A stretch of 64,000 nucleotides of DNA from Schistocephalus solidus (GCA_017591395.1 WEDG01002489.1:1-64000); one strand, 5' to 3'; counted from the stretch's first letter, positions 24,490 through 36,241 are shown. Notes: generated by a model not told the origin, from the letters alone. Translations and numbers: made by a program.

Positions 24490-25904
24490 CCTTCACGACC
24501 TTTACAGCATATTGCTAGACATTTAAGTGAGGTTGAGGTTAACACATGCCCTTTGGAGACTTCTTTAACGAGGTTCCTTCGTGGGCATAAGGGTGGTCCG
24601 GTTCCAGCTGGATACGAACTCAGTCAGCAGTATGAATGCATACTAACAGAACGTTTTCGCGTAGACGTCACAGCAGCCAACGGATGCATTGGCTTCGGAA
24701 ATAAAAGTGTGCGTGAAAAAATGCTTGTTGATCAAGAGGGATGTGTACGCTTGGTATTTAGTGAATTTATTAACTTATCAGATTACTTCGACTATCCAAA
24801 GAAGTCCTCACTTATGAGCGTATATAAAGCAGACCTTGACGACACTGTTAGATGTGCTCCTTTGCCATCTACTTTCAGTAAGTTCCTATGCCTAACTCAG
24901 GAACAGTATTACATATTAATTGAGGTAATCAACAGCTTTTAGGATGCAACTTACTATCCTTTCGCTTTTGCGAACAATGCTTGAGAACCCTACAAACGCA
25001 CAGTCCATATAGTGAGTGGTTTGCCAGCATTGCAGGGAAGTAGTGGTCCTAGTAATAAGATGATCCCTCGTCTGCTATCTCATTTCATTCCCCTTTTTCC
25101 TGTGCGTTTGTAGATCTTATCATGAGTGACCTGCCCTCAAGTAGGCTTTCCCAGCGCCAACACCGCTCGGCGATTGATGAGGCTATTTACCTTCTCAAAA
25201 GTGAACCCATTTCATCACCCGTATGTAACGTTAAAATAACTTTGTTCTCCTCAGGAACCACATAACGATCTAAATGATTCTTTTGAAACTATTCCAGCGG
25301 GCGAAGCGCCGCATAATGAAGGTAACATAGTTTTCCGTTTAATTACTGTAGAAGAATCGAATTCACAAAATCTACAGAGGGCCATGTTACTTATGTGCCA
25401 ACAGATAGCTGGCATATCAGCTAAAGTTGATTATGTTGTAAAGGCCCAATGAAAAACGCTGGGCTATCTTCGGCATTTGGAGGCACTGCATTGGCAGTAG
25501 TCTTGCACATCAGGCCCGGCAGCTCCCCAGCTGCCCAAAAATCCTATACCACATCAGTTGCATTCAGCAACTGAATTTCGACAGCTGAATAACCAGCTAA
25601 TGAATCAAAAATTTCGTTCTCAATTGGTAGCCTGTCTATTAATTATATAACTCTGATGTTAGACCTCCTATCTTACATGCCTCGGCGGGCAAACCATCGA
25701 CGATTTTGTATAAATTATCCGATTTTGAGTCTGCCCTTGTCAGGCGACGTAAACGATCACTTGCTAGCCATTGCCAGAGGCTGCAAAAACAAATTGGACA
25801 CCCAGCAGACGGTAAATCAATATAAAATGTTTAAAAAATACTGTTTGCTTGCAGACAACAATGCTGGACCATCGTCAGTTAACCTACCGCCTTCAACACA
25901 ATGA
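24490..25904 (+). pseudogene. DUF4806-like gene copy, six candidate exons with mini-introns, in-frame stops
   Basis: Splice-site reading gives exons to 24877, then 25114-25220, 25255-25626, 25663-25707, 25744-25811 and 25855 on. The introns are 236, 34, 36, 36 and 43 nt, all GT-AG, with a strong GTAAGT donor on the first and pyrimidine-rich acceptors. The frame is kept across the first four joins. Exon 3 has a helical stretch (LQRAMLLMCQQIAGISAKVD), then FRQLNNQLMNQKFRSQL. Exon 4 adds TSYLTCLGGQTIDDF. The EFR-x-QL-x-x-YL-x-x-LGG-x-x-x-x-DF pattern is that of the DUF4806 domain (function unknown). Exon 5 keeps AAKTNWTPSR, resembling the NWTG end of that domain. In-frame stops at 25450, 25498, 25750 and 25765 argue for a dead copy. 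Introns are retained, so it is not a processed retrocopy. The first exon (TRFLRGHKGG to RCAPLPSTF) is of unknown type. No start codon was fixed. Confidence 0.6.
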
Positions 25905-25957
25905 CGACGGAGGAAAAATAAACCACACACCTTTGTACATATTCCTTTGAATTTATA

Positions 25958-25963
25958 AATAAA
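25958..25963 (+). promoter_or_regulatory. Polyadenylation signal AATAAA of the DUF4806-like copy
   Basis: AATAAA lies about 55 bp beyond the last open codons (25904) of the spliced copy, in an AT-rich stretch followed by TGTAAAG. Position and sequence fit a 3' end signal; AATAAA is frequent in AT-rich DNA, so support comes only from context. Confidence 0.4.
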
Positions 25964-25964
25964 T

Positions 25965-27470
25965 TATTCTGTAAAGATTGTCTTCACCAAGTCTTATACT
26001 TAAAAATACAGGTGCAAGGGACATTATGAGCGTAGTAGGTTAGTAAAAGGCACCAACCGGAAGGCATAGGTACCATTTTCGCCGGTTGCCGAATATCTCG
26101 ATAAATCGATATCTAATAGATAAATATAAAGCGGCCATAATAGATATACAATAGATATACATATCTCAATTAATAGATATCTAATAGACATCTAGTAGAT
26201 ATTGCTTGCTACAAGGATAGTTATATATCCACTGGAGCTTTTCTCCAGAAGATACCAGACCATAAACCAATAGGTGACACCTATAACAAAACGTAAGATA
26301 TCTATAAAATAGGCTGTCTGCACAGTTGAAAAGAAAGCAATGAAGAGTAATATAGAACATGCGCACAAAGACCACGTGCGAGGATTTGGCACAGTTTCAC
26401 AACGCATAGCTAGATATTTTTATTTGCTAGCCCAGACAGGCAGTCTCATTAAGAGGAAAATGTATGCGCAAAGATTTATAGGTGTTAATTTATGAATATC
26501 ACATCAACTTCTTGGCAATTTTAAATATTACGGGGCAATTATTTTGAAAAATAAATAAATAAAAACGAGCAAACTGTTAAAAATTGACATCTTTACGCAA
26601 AAGGTGTATGTCGAGTGATTTTAAGGGGTTGTAAGGAAAAATAACCTGCTTATGGAAAAATAATAAACACGTGAGTTAGGACAGTCATGCTGCTAAGATC
26701 GTATGAAGTTTCGAAATGTTTTTCGTCGTGTGAGATATCAGGCAACTGCAAGGGTTGAATTTCACTACCGTTTCACTGCAGATGTGATTATAATACTTGT
26801 TTACTAGGCGCAGTTAAGCGTTCTGGTTCGATGCCAGGCCACGAGATAAACACACCAGAATGCTAACGAAAAGATTCCGCGTAAAACTGCTCTTTATCTA
26901 GGACTATACAACGGAATAAATTGATCGACCCAAGGTCGCGTCAGATATTGGGTGAAGTTTTAACATGTAGGACAACGAAAACATTTCCCATTGACGAAGG
27001 TAGCTAAAGGCACATTTGAATCCTAGTATTGCAGATTTTTAATCCGGGAGGAAAATGGGCATATCCAGTCAGAATCAGGATTTGATACTTCAACCGTCGA
27101 TGTCGACGAAGTCCCTCGTGTACTCCAGAGCATGCTAGATGTTAAGCGATTAAAGTAATGCACAGCACCTACCATACTTCCTTAATCTATACCACCTGCT
27201 TCCCATGACATGAGCAAATTAAGAACACCGTAGGCGGGAGAGGACGTATATGGCTGGCATGATGAGAACCCGCCCATAAGCGTGCCATAATATCAGCTTG
27301 ATTCCCACTGATTGGAAGTCCAGCTCAATTAAGTATATTTGAGTAAAATACGTTGATGACGTTGAAGGAAATAGCAACACTGTTAATAAATTAAATCGGG
27401 AAGTAAATATAGACTTAGGGTCACAAATTATACTGGCCTTTTTAAAGTCAAATAGTCAAAAAATCCACTT
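25965..27470. other. AT-rich gap with ATCTA-type repeats; no gene seen
   Basis: 26095-26210 is rich in interspersed TAGATAT / ATCTAAT units (for example 26105-26125, 26145-26165 and 26172-26200), an imperfect short repeat. An AAATA-type tail-like run lies at 26548-26566. Minus-strand frames around 26181-26407 are hydrophobic but unsupported. Nothing else is recognisable. Confidence 0.45.
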
Positions 27471-27479
27471 TTTGCTGCA

Positions 27480-28150
27480 GCATATTACTGTAAGGCTAAT
27501 GTATGTATGTCTCCATGAAATGAACCATTACGATCGCCTCGGGCCGGTTATTTCACAGTTGCACAACATGGTCGGAGAAAAATAAGTTTTCACACCCAAT
27601 ATTCCTTGGGAAACACGCAATTGGAACAATAAACAATCCCCACAATTTCCTATAAATCAGAGGAAACAGCTTTAGCTTATTTAGGTGGATCACTTATCGC
27701 AGTGCACCGTGACCTTTCACAAAGTTCGTGGCTCATCTGTGCACCCTTTCGAGTAGTTTGTAATTATGCTGCGTCCAGGATCTCCGAGGTTGAATCGCAT
27801 ATTCAGGATGCGTTCTCACAAATGTGCTTAATACTTTAAAAAGGCGAATTTCATCGAGAACTGCAAAGCCCACTTGATTACGTACAGTCAACTAGTCACC
27901 ATATCACCTGTTATCTTTTCGGTCTTGTCACCCGCAGTGAAGTTCTTTTTTACATATGTACATGGCAACTCCCCCACACTGGCTATCCATTTCATCTCTC
28001 CTAAATAATTGGTACCTTGGTGGTGTTACTTCGCAATCACTGCTGTCTGTTGACAACCATGCTTCTATTTTGGCTATTATATCTGGGGACAGATCAGATA
28101 CCTGTAGGCTGCGTTCATCGAACTTCGAAAACAGACTCTGGACGTTGCTA
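27480..28150 (-). mobile_element. Internally deleted LINE: endonuclease start joined to RT C-terminus
   Basis: On the minus strand, 28150-27955 encodes an APE endonuclease start (VQSLFSKFDE, VSDLSPDIIA, YQLFRRDE, then QCGGVAMY). After a short gap, 27830-27480 encodes an RT C-terminal end (HPEYAIQP, KLLERVHR-ATNFVKGHG, KLKLFPLIYRKL, then FFSDHVVQL-NNRPEAIVM). The whole RT core between is missing. Both parts lie in the same orientation, so this is either one element with a large internal deletion or two adjacent insertions. It abuts a plus-strand LINE fragment starting near 28200. Confidence 0.6.
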
Positions 28151-28199
28151 TAAAAAAAAAAGTTTCATTTCGCTTTGTGTGAAGATTGTCAATACTTCG

Positions 28200-29160
28200 T
28201 CCCAAAGGTTCTTTTACAGAATATTTTGGACAGAAATTAGAGGAAGAATGTTTAAATTGATCAAGAAATTCGTTTTCTTCAATGTACAGGAAATCGTTAT
28301 TGGTAATTCTAACTCGGAAGGGGCAAATGTGGAACGCGATGTCCCTATGAGTTTTGCTTCAGGCTCACTTCTCTTCCCGATTTACGCAAATAACTGCACC
28401 AGTGAAAAAGATTGTAAAGGTCTTATGTGCGACGATGAAATAAAAATATTGAGTCAAGTCAACTTTGTCCATGACGCAAAGAAGTTACAATCAAACTTGG
28501 AAAAAATTGAGTGATTGCTCGAACAGGTGGATTTTAAAGTTTAAAGTGGCCTCTTGCATGGTGCTTCACCTAAACGCCGGCCAAAATGCCACTCCAAAAC
28601 ATCAGTAAAAAAGTAACAGGACGGCTCAAGAAGATGCAGAAAGCCACAGAGATCTGGATGTATGGACTACGACAAATAAATTACCGTCAGCCTCCTGCAA
28701 GAAGATGGTTATAATAGCATCTAGTATTGTACACTGGATCAGAAGCACATCAAAAATATTTTCCACTGAAATTTTCGGAAGACATAGAATTCCAACAGAT
28801 ATACCATGGATTAGGATGGATTATAATGCCCTCGAACAGCTGCAACACAGAGCAACGAAGATAGGCAATCTTCTGAAGCATTTGTCATAGAAGGAGAGGT
28901 CGAATCTGCTGGACACTCTGTCTTATAGGTAACTAAGCAGCATGTTATGAACATTTTGGATTATCCATGACCACGTTTACTCACTGAGACTGGAGAAAAT
29001 CTCTGAGTTTGCCCATACAAAGCAAAAAGCAAACACACGCGGCTAAATTATAGGAGGTTTCCCTTCAGTAAACGAGTAGTCCTATCCTGGAACATGTTAG
29101 TGAGTTGGTGATGGCCGACATAAATTACATGTTTAAAAGGAAATACGAGAGCATAATTTT
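28200..29160 (+). mobile_element. CR1-like LINE fragment, RT palm to C-terminus
   Basis: The plus strand reads an RT palm: QEIVIGNSNSEGANVERDVP, a degraded GVPQGSVLGP-like stretch (MSFASGSLLFPIYANNCTSE) and CKGLMCDDEIKI at about 28418-28450. There the FADD box has become MCDD, although both Asp are kept. DAKKLQSNLEKIE follows at 28472-28510. A C-terminal end follows in shifted frames, ALEQLQHRATKIGNLLKHLS at 28822-28888, then KANTRG near 29030 and FKRKYE near 29130. The 5' half is absent, and stops and frameshifts are frequent. After 29160 only AT-rich DNA is seen until about 29480. Confidence 0.65.
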
Positions 29161-29479
29161 CCACAAAGCCCATCTATTACAACATGACTACGCACTGCCA
29201 GCTTTGTAAAATACTTGGTGTCCTAAGGTTTTTTCACACTGAGTCACAGTGAATGCAAGCGAATAATTTGCATGATGCTTCATCGTACACCGACCACATT
29301 CTAACTGTTTGAAAATTTATTTTGAGTGTAAATATCGAAAAAAATATTTTACATAAATAGGATCATCAAGGCATCTGCATGTAACCATTCAATACAAATA
29401 TAAATACGCTGCAGCTGCCATCATGAGCATTGGCTGGTTCCAAAGCAACATTATGTGTCTCTGTATAACACTTTATCTA

Positions 29480-31215
29480 ATAAGAGTCCGGCTTGAGTCT
29501 TCAGCTGCAGGTCTTAGAGGTTGATCCTGAAAAAAGCATCCTAATGAGGTTTCCAGAGGTTAGTTTTCTAGGAGAGAAGCAAATAAGCCTCTTCTTTGCT
29601 GTCCATAAAATCGATGCACGCTTCAAATTTGGTTTGAACAGTTCAACTGAGGAATTATGGGCCTATCAGAAGGATTTCTTGATTTCCTTCCACAAAAAAT
29701 GTTAAAATCAAAGGCTGCTTCTTCCACAGTCCCACACATTCGTCAAAGCAGACTTAAAAATTATGAAAGCAGCCTAAGTATTCCTCTATAAACTTAGTAT
29801 CGGTCCATTTAAGGATCGCGCAACTATTTGAATTAGCTTCAAAATGGAGCTCGTGCGAGATTGGTGTAGGGTTTCTCTAAAAATTTGAGATACTACTACT
29901 TCCAGATCTGCTGCTCGAACCTTCCGTGTCCATTCTTCCGCTTAAATTCATAAACTCATTCCGCCTTTACCCAATGACAAACCTTAAATTAATTAAAGAG
30001 GATTTGGGCAAAGCAGAATTGCTAAATTCCCTCTTTTCCAAAAATTGTACCCTTGAAATGGATCCCATCCCCCTAATTCATCTGTCATCTCATGTGTTCC
30101 TCACTGCAATTAACCTTTCCTAAAAATATTCAGAAACTGATAAGCCGGCATAGTCATTCGCTTATATTTTCGAACTGAGCAAATTCTTCTCCGTATTGCT
30201 TGAAAATAATTTCTATTCCAATTATCGAGAAAAAAATACGAGTTTTTAAATCTGACTGTCGTTCTGATGTTCAAACTTATCGCGGTTTCCACAAAGCTCA
30301 CTCTCGTGCAAAACTGTTTGAAAAATTAATGCCACAGAAATTACAAATTTTGTTTAAAAAATCAATTTCTCATCTCTCATCGTCATGGCTTGTTACCTGA
30401 TCGATCTTGTGAAAGGTGCAACCTGCCTTTTCTAATGATTCTACCCTCTCTTCTTAACGATCCTCTACCATTGGACTTTATCTATTTCGACCTTATTAAA
30501 GCCTTTGATAAAGTGCCTCCTGGGCGATTCATAGTTAAACCGGAGGCTGCAGCACTTCATACTGCCTTTATTGACTTCATTACGTCATACCGATTTAATC
30601 GGAATAAAAAGGGCATAGTAGATTCCTCATTTGCAACTGCCACCCCATATTGTAACCGGTGACTTGCAGAGTACTACGACAAATCCACTTTTGTTTTTGT
30701 TTTACACGAATGACATGTCATCGGCAGTTAAACCCTCTCAATATTTCATTTATGCTGACGATCTTGAATGCATGTATTCCTTTTATTAATCCACGGTCCA
30801 GCGATGCTTAAAACAAATCGCACAGAATGTTCATCGCCATTCGTTTTCACAGCGAGTTGTCGGTGCCTGCAACGGACTCTCCGAGGACGTTATAATGGCG
30901 TAAACAACAGACGTATTCATACATAAACCGGATTTAAATTCACTTGAAAGTTACCGTGCATCTTTACAGAAAACACTGCAGCACCAAACCGCAGCTCTGC
31001 ACATACCTACACAGAACGCTGATATAAACTATTTGACATATTGAATTAACGATCCTTCAGGATGACTATGCTTAGATCCACTGTTACAAAAAAGTACCTT
31101 TTGACGCGAGTTTTTTACTACCTAATTTATTGTAGCATATATGTTTTAACTCGATTATTTAGTGTACCTTTTAAATAGAGTCCTAAAGGACAATATCTAT
31201 TACCTAAACTATAGG
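29480..31215 (+). mobile_element. Non-LTR retrotransposon fragment with intact YADD box and 3' end
   Basis: RT pieces on plus: LGKAELLNSLFSKNCTLE (about 30007-30060), LPDRSCERCNLPF (30393 on), IYFDLIKAFDKVPPGRFIVK (30480-30540) and SLATATP-like palm residues. In a shifted frame NPLLFLFYTNDMSSAVKPSQ comes next, followed by FIYADDLE with the catalytic tetrad codons at 30751-30762. A C-terminal stretch SQRVVGACNGLSEDVIMA lies at about 30847-30900. The 3' end has TAGAGTCCTAAAGGACAATA (31178-31197) and stops at an A-rich GGGAAATAAAT near 31215. The 5' boundary is uncertain. Several frameshifts make it inactive even though the catalytic box survives. Confidence 0.65.
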
Positions 31216-31449
31216 GAAATAAATCCACGCACACTTACATGCTTTATCGGGCGGAGCTCAACGTGGTAAACGGAATTTTCACCTTCGCAATGTCGTTACA
31301 TATGTTTTAGGCCGGAATGGCTACCACATCCAGTTATTTTCCAAAGCACCCTTATGACTAAATATTCCATTAACACGGACTTAGGTTTAAGCTACACCAA
31401 AAGTTTGCCTCTGCCAAGATTTGGGGTAATTTTTTTATGATTTATACCT

Positions 31450-32130
31450 TCCGGAAATTAAAGTATGACTTTATTAAATGTTTGTCCTTCGCATTCTTGA
31501 AAATTGCTGCCCATTCTTTGATTCAATGAACGAGTGAAGCCGTCTGTACAATTTAAAATGCTCAACGAAATTTAACTTGAAAACTTTTCTATCCTTCACT
31601 TCCAAATGGTTCTTGTTTGAGTAAATGCTAGCTAGCTAGCTAACGTAAAATTCCTATGGTTTTGGATACCGGAAGCTGGCTTCTGTTAGTCGTCCGTATA
31701 ACCTACATACTCCTTCCCTGATTATAATTCTGCTGTATCCTCCAATTTTTAACGCTCGCACCTCTTTGTTTGCAGGTTTAGATCCTTTGGAATAATCTGC
31801 CGTTTGTCGTCTAGTCATCTGCGTTCGAACGAAGCTTGTGCATTTATGTTACCAATAAGTCACTTAACCTTTATTTTCCTAGCAGCTTTCTCCATGACTT
31901 CGAGAATGGACCATTGGCAGTTTAGGAGACCGTCCCCAACTTACGATCCCTTGCGTCGTGTCCTCCACGAAACACGATGTTTCCATTTCCCACCCATAAA
32001 TCATATTGGCGCACAATGTGTCATCCGCCTCCGTTTCCTTTGCTGCTAAACCTCATCAGAATTCCATCCTGACTACTAAGCTGTCAAAATCTGAAGTCCG
32101 TTATCGGTTTTCCTCGAGTTCTCATGCAAA
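31450..32130 (+). mobile_element. Jockey/CR1-group LINE, 3' end (family J, copy B)
   Basis: The sequence parallels 2390-3110. FNERVKPSVQF-like residues near 31520, EAGFC near 31670, PTYSFPDYNSAVSS near 31700 and SSHLRSNEACAFM at 31810-31845 match the protein end of copy A. CATGACT-CGAGAA-GGACCAT (31894 region) and CATCAGAATTCCATCCTGA (32053-32071) match its 3' UTR. Frames are heavily broken. Downstream to 32880 nothing is recognisable. Confidence 0.55.
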
Positions 32131-32883
32131 CGAACACCCTAAGTACACTATATTGACGTCTTCGTACTCACTTGCTGGACTGCCTTCATAGTTGCATTCT
32201 ACACTCACAAACAACCTACCGTGCTCCTCCAGATCCATTGCGATGTAAAGTCTTCTCTTGAACATTTTTGAAAATGGGGCCCCATGAGCCCTTTTCCGAC
32301 TTTCATTGAGGCGTTTGTCTTCAAGGATTCGTTTTGAGCTCACCAATTTTTTCTAAAAGTTGTGAAATATTTTTTAAAATCACGAATCAACGACGGATGT
32401 GAAAAAAATTATGCGAACTACTCACAACACTATTTCTAAATTCTGTCGTTCAGCTGGCCGCTTGCAGAGAGCACCACTATGTACATTGTTGTTTTTTTAC
32501 CTCAGTGCTAACTTTGTTTTGATATTTCCTTCTGGACGCCTTAAATCAAAAGGTATTTATATCTATTTACTCCCTTGGAGATTTCGGTCTACTGTAAAGT
32601 CTGGTGGACTTTCGTTATTGGGCTTTGGATCAGAATGGGCACGGTCTTCAGCCTCAACAACAGGACAGCAGCCGAAGTGACCAATATCCTCTTGACCGCT
32701 TCTTGCCAGCAGCTCTATGACGTTTCCTAATCTGCAAACAGCTGAGTAGTTTCACTATTTTATCCACACAATTGATCTGGTTTAAAAATTCGTCACACAG
32801 CTACAACAGCCTTTCTTGTGTTTGCATGTTTTATGGGAGTCGAAAATAAACCCTTAGGGAATTTAGCAAAATCATCGTTACAA

Positions 32884-32955
32884 GTGGGATTTGAACCCGG
32901 GCACTGACCTGCGATAAGCCGGGACGTTACCAATGTTATAAAAGTGCCTCCCACA
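32884..32955 (-). repeat. tRNA-like module, minus strand
   Basis: GGATTTGAACC at 32887-32897 is the complement of a perfect-looking B box (GGTTCAAATCC). About 30 bp away, 32926-32940 resembles the complement of an A box (ATAACATTGGTAAC on minus). The T-arm is preceded on minus by GGTCAGTGCCCG, shared in part with the module at 5948-6030. The acceptor and anticodon stems do not pair well, so I call it a tRNA pseudogene or SINE head. The surrounding 32130-34080 holds nothing else recognisable apart from a short GA repeat at 33405-33432. Confidence 0.5.
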
Positions 32956-33404
32956 AAAATAAGTTTGCTGGATATCAGTTACGAAGAGGGAGCCTGTACA
33001 ACGGACCTCAAACTCCCTTAATGATGTTTGGTGAAATAAAAAGATAGGGAGGTCCTACACAGAGATAGAAAAGTTGATGCTATCTCCTCGCCTTTTCACC
33101 CAGAGAGAAGAAATCGGCGATGAAGGGAATTTAGGAGGATAAAGGGACATATGCAAACATAGATTCTTCAGGCTTAATAGTCAATGAAAAAGATGAGTGT
33201 GCGTCTACGAGACTAGGTGTAACCATTACAGTCTATGGTATGGAAAATGAACGACTGCCAGAGATCTAGTAAACAAAGAAACGTCTCAGAGCATCTCGAA
33301 AAAGCCAGATTAAACCAGAGCTTTAGTATAAATGGGCCAGCTTTACAAATATTGCAGGCAGAAAACATGCCCGCGAAGGTCGCCATTGACAACGAATCTT
33401 TACT

Positions 33405-33432
33405 AGAGAGAGAGAGAGAGCGAGAGACAGAG
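33405..33432. repeat. Short (GA)n repeat
   Basis: An AGAGAGAGAG run interrupted once by C. It lies in a stretch without recognisable genes. Confidence 0.85.
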
Positions 33433-34447
33433 AAGGCGTTAACTGCGTCCCCAAAAACTTCCTAACCGCAGAATATAATATCTCTGAAAATAAGAAAACA
33501 CATGTGTCTCGAGTGAATAACAGTAAATGCATAGTTATCAAAGACATGCCTGAATTTACCTCCGGCACCCCAAAGGGGAGAACACGATGAAATGAAAATG
33601 TTCCGCACATATCTCGCATCCCTCCTAAATAAGGATGAGAGGTCACTGTTTTAAAAATGTCAGAATGGGCCAAATAAAAGGCTCAAATAATGCGTTAGGC
33701 CAATCAAAATACTCAATCTTGTCTTTCAGAATTAGGTAGATAGGCTGATATACTCCGAACATCTCACCAAAAATGTTTGGCCGTATTTTTCACCTGCTGA
33801 GAGGGAGAAGTACAGAGCGAGGGCTCAAAGCAGAACTAATGACGAGTCCCGACTTGGTGGTAGCGATCGCAAACTCCAGATTAGAGAAATTATTCACGCC
33901 ATGAAGGCAGTTCTCTGAAGAGAGCCCATGACACTGGGTATGGAGGGCAATGAGATCAAAATAAAATAGCACTCAGTACGACAACTGCCAGTAAACATAT
34001 TAACCCCAGTTCGATTAAAAAGCAATCGACTCCTACTCAGATAATGGGACACAAAAGACACAAGAAAATGCTAAAATTATAAGTGAATACATAATTTTAT
34101 TGAGCAAATAAGGATTTCGCCTTTGAGCCCTCTATTCACATCCAAAAATGGCAATATAATAAACGTGTAAAACTGTAACTTAGAAAAATTTAAATGCGAA
34201 GTTATCGCTATATGTTAGCCGGGCGTAAACTGCCACCAGTGACACACTTTTGATTATATGAACCATAGATTTGCGGCAAATTAGTCCCTAGTGTGTATTA
34301 AAATGTTGCAAAGGTTTCTGAAAAGAAACAGCACGTCAGGGAGTCCATTCATAGTCCAACGAATGTCGCTAAAAGCCAACAGATGAGTCCCAGAAAGAAT
34401 ATCAGAAGAAGAAGAGGCAATCACTGGAACATGGTGTTTATTGGCCT

Positions 34448-34482
34448 GACGTTTCGGATTCTCCCTTTGAGCCCATCATCAG
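34448..34482 (-). ncRNA. Hammerhead ribozyme (dimer-type, no helix III), PLE-1 tail
   Basis: On the minus strand: CTGATGA (34482-34476), a stem II segment of about 20 nt that can pair GGGCTC with GAGAATCC around AAAGG with one mismatch, then GAAACGTC (34455-34448). All catalytic-core bases (CUGANGA, GAAA, UH at the cleavage site) are present. Helix III is reduced to the self-complementary ACGU, so two molecules must pair, as described for hammerhead variants of Penelope-like elements. Helix I can form as GTTT before the core with AGGC after the site (two G-U pairs). A weak point is T opposite C at the base of stem II. Cleavage would fall after the C of GTC. Confidence 0.65.
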
Positions 34483-34689
34483 AAACTATTGCAGAAATTG
34501 TGATAGATACCCAAGATGAACAGTATTTATAGTTAGTAGAGCCCATGCTATCACATGCGTACTACAATTAGCAGCTAACGTGATCACCACTGGGGATAGT
34601 AATTGATGCGATTCTAGCTTGGCCGTCCGCTTCCGAGACCTTAATGACCGTGATTTCATCATCCATGTTGAATGCAGGCACGACAATAA

Positions 34690-35886
34690 CCCTTCACTTT
34701 GGCTCCGTGTCATTGGAGGTGTTGGCAACCCACGTCATCCACACGTGACCCATTTCCCTGCTCAGTCGATGCCTCACCAAGTGATATAGAAGCGGGTGGT
34801 CATTACGCTTGTTAATGTACTGTGGGCCTAAGAACCATGACTCAAGTAGCTCGTGGCTCACATGGTTATCACCTCTTGCGAGAACTTCGGCCTCATTAAA
34901 CTTGGAAATATGGTCGGGTCCCTTCGAATGACTTGCAACCTGAGAGTCAGCGTCTTTCCTCCCCACCGCAGCTGCATCCTCGGCCATTCCCGTCCAGAGT
35001 AATCTCCCGGTTTCTCTGACGTAGTTGCTTTTTCCACAACTGCACCAGATTCAGTAACCGACGCCAGACGTTTCCTGCCATAGCAACGGGTCTTTCAGTA
35101 TCTATACTCGGCACCTGATGGTTGCTTCTGGCCTGTGTGTAACCTCAACTCCAAGTGTAGTGAGAAGGCGGTTGACGGCTGCCGAGACCTTCCTCACGTA
35201 CGGAAGAGTTCACCAGAATTTAGGGCCAGCAGGATTTGATCTCTCTTGTTGTTTGCGTATGCACTAGTTGAAAAAGTTGCGCGGGTAGCCATTTGCTCTT
35301 GAAAACCGTCGAAGATATTGTACCTCAGCAACCTTGTCTTCCATTTCACTTCAATGTATTTCGACGCACTGGCGCAGCGCCCTTACGCAACTGCGTTTGT
35401 GGCTGATCAGGTGGTTGCTGTTGAATTTTAGTGCTAGCTTGTATTTGCTGCCTTCCTAAAAACTTCGTTTTTCAGACCACCTAAATCTTTGCACCAAAGT
35501 AGAACACCCTGGAAGGCCAGTGGGTTGTTTTCTACTTCCTCAATCGTAAATTGAATGTCCTAGAAGACAGCATTGAGACTTTCTTTGAATGTCAGCAACT
35601 AATTTCGTGCAATGACAATGAAAGAATCATCCACATACCGAGCCCAGAATTTCGGTCTGTGGTGTCGGAAGACCAGCGACTCAAACCATTGCAAGACCAA
35701 CTTTGCTTTGAGTCCTGAAACCGGCGAATCCTTTGGCGTGCCCTTCACCTGTTCGTAGATTGCTCCGTCAAACGTAAAGTACGTCTTCAGACAGAACTTC
35801 AGGCATTGGAGGATTTCAGCCTGTTCGAGGCGAGGACCAATGTCCATTAACAAGCTCAATGTTCTCCTGTTCCCATATTCCGTGTT
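34690..35886 (-). pseudogene. PLE-1 reverse transcriptase plus GIY-YIG endonuclease
   Basis: The RT part carries YGNRRTLSLLMD, LKTYFTFDGAIYEQVKGTP, SPVSGLKAKLVLQ, HRPKFWARYVDDSFIVI (YVDD codons at 35626-35637, minus) and, further on in broken frames, GGLKNEVFRKA. These are the hallmarks of Penelope-type RTs, related to telomerase, in which the RT is followed by a GIY-YIG nuclease. The nuclease part reads NYVRETGRLL (about 35030-35000), then HSKGPDHISKFNEAEVLARG, the catalytic-region Glu stretch ELLESWFLGPQYINKRND and a tail into 34690. Stops between the two parts and a missing N-terminal half of the RT show it is dead. The copy is truncated at the inverted junction at 35886. Confidence 0.75.
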
Positions 35887-36177
35887 GAGGCATCGACTGA
35901 GCAAGGGAATGTGTCAGGTGGGGATGACGTGGGTGACCAACTCTCCAATGACAGTAAACCAGATTGTCTGGCCATTATCATGCCCGTATCCAACATTATG
36001 ATGAAATTACAGCCATTAACAACTCGGACGCGGACGGCCAAGCTATCATCGCATTTATTTCGACCCATAGTGGTAATCACGAGAGCTGCTTATTTTAGTA
36101 CACATGTGATAACATGGCTAATACATACTATGAATACTGCTAACCTTGTGCATCTGTCACCCTCTCTGCAACTGCCT

Positions 36178-36211
36178 CTGAGGATGGGTTGAAGGAAAAA
36201 TTCAAAACGTC
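36178..36211 (+). ncRNA. Partly decayed hammerhead ribozyme in the inverted PLE tail
   Basis: CTGAGGA (36178-36184) fits CUGANGA with N=G. Helix I is a perfect GCCT/AGGC pairing. Stem II is weak, and GAAA has become AAAA before CGTC. The downstream tail GTCAGGCTAATAAACAC and TTC-rich border match the other copies. The substitution of the conserved G should abolish or strongly lower activity. Confidence 0.5.
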
Positions 36212-36240
36212 AGGCTAATAAACACTATGATCCAGGGATG

Positions 36241-36241
<1 letters not shown>

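Noticed and set aside
28150..28210. Minus endonuclease start next to plus RT, read first as a single 5'-inverted insertion
   Set aside because: The minus piece continues into an RT C-terminus of a different type at 27830-27480, so it is more likely a separate element; inversion is kept only as a possibility.
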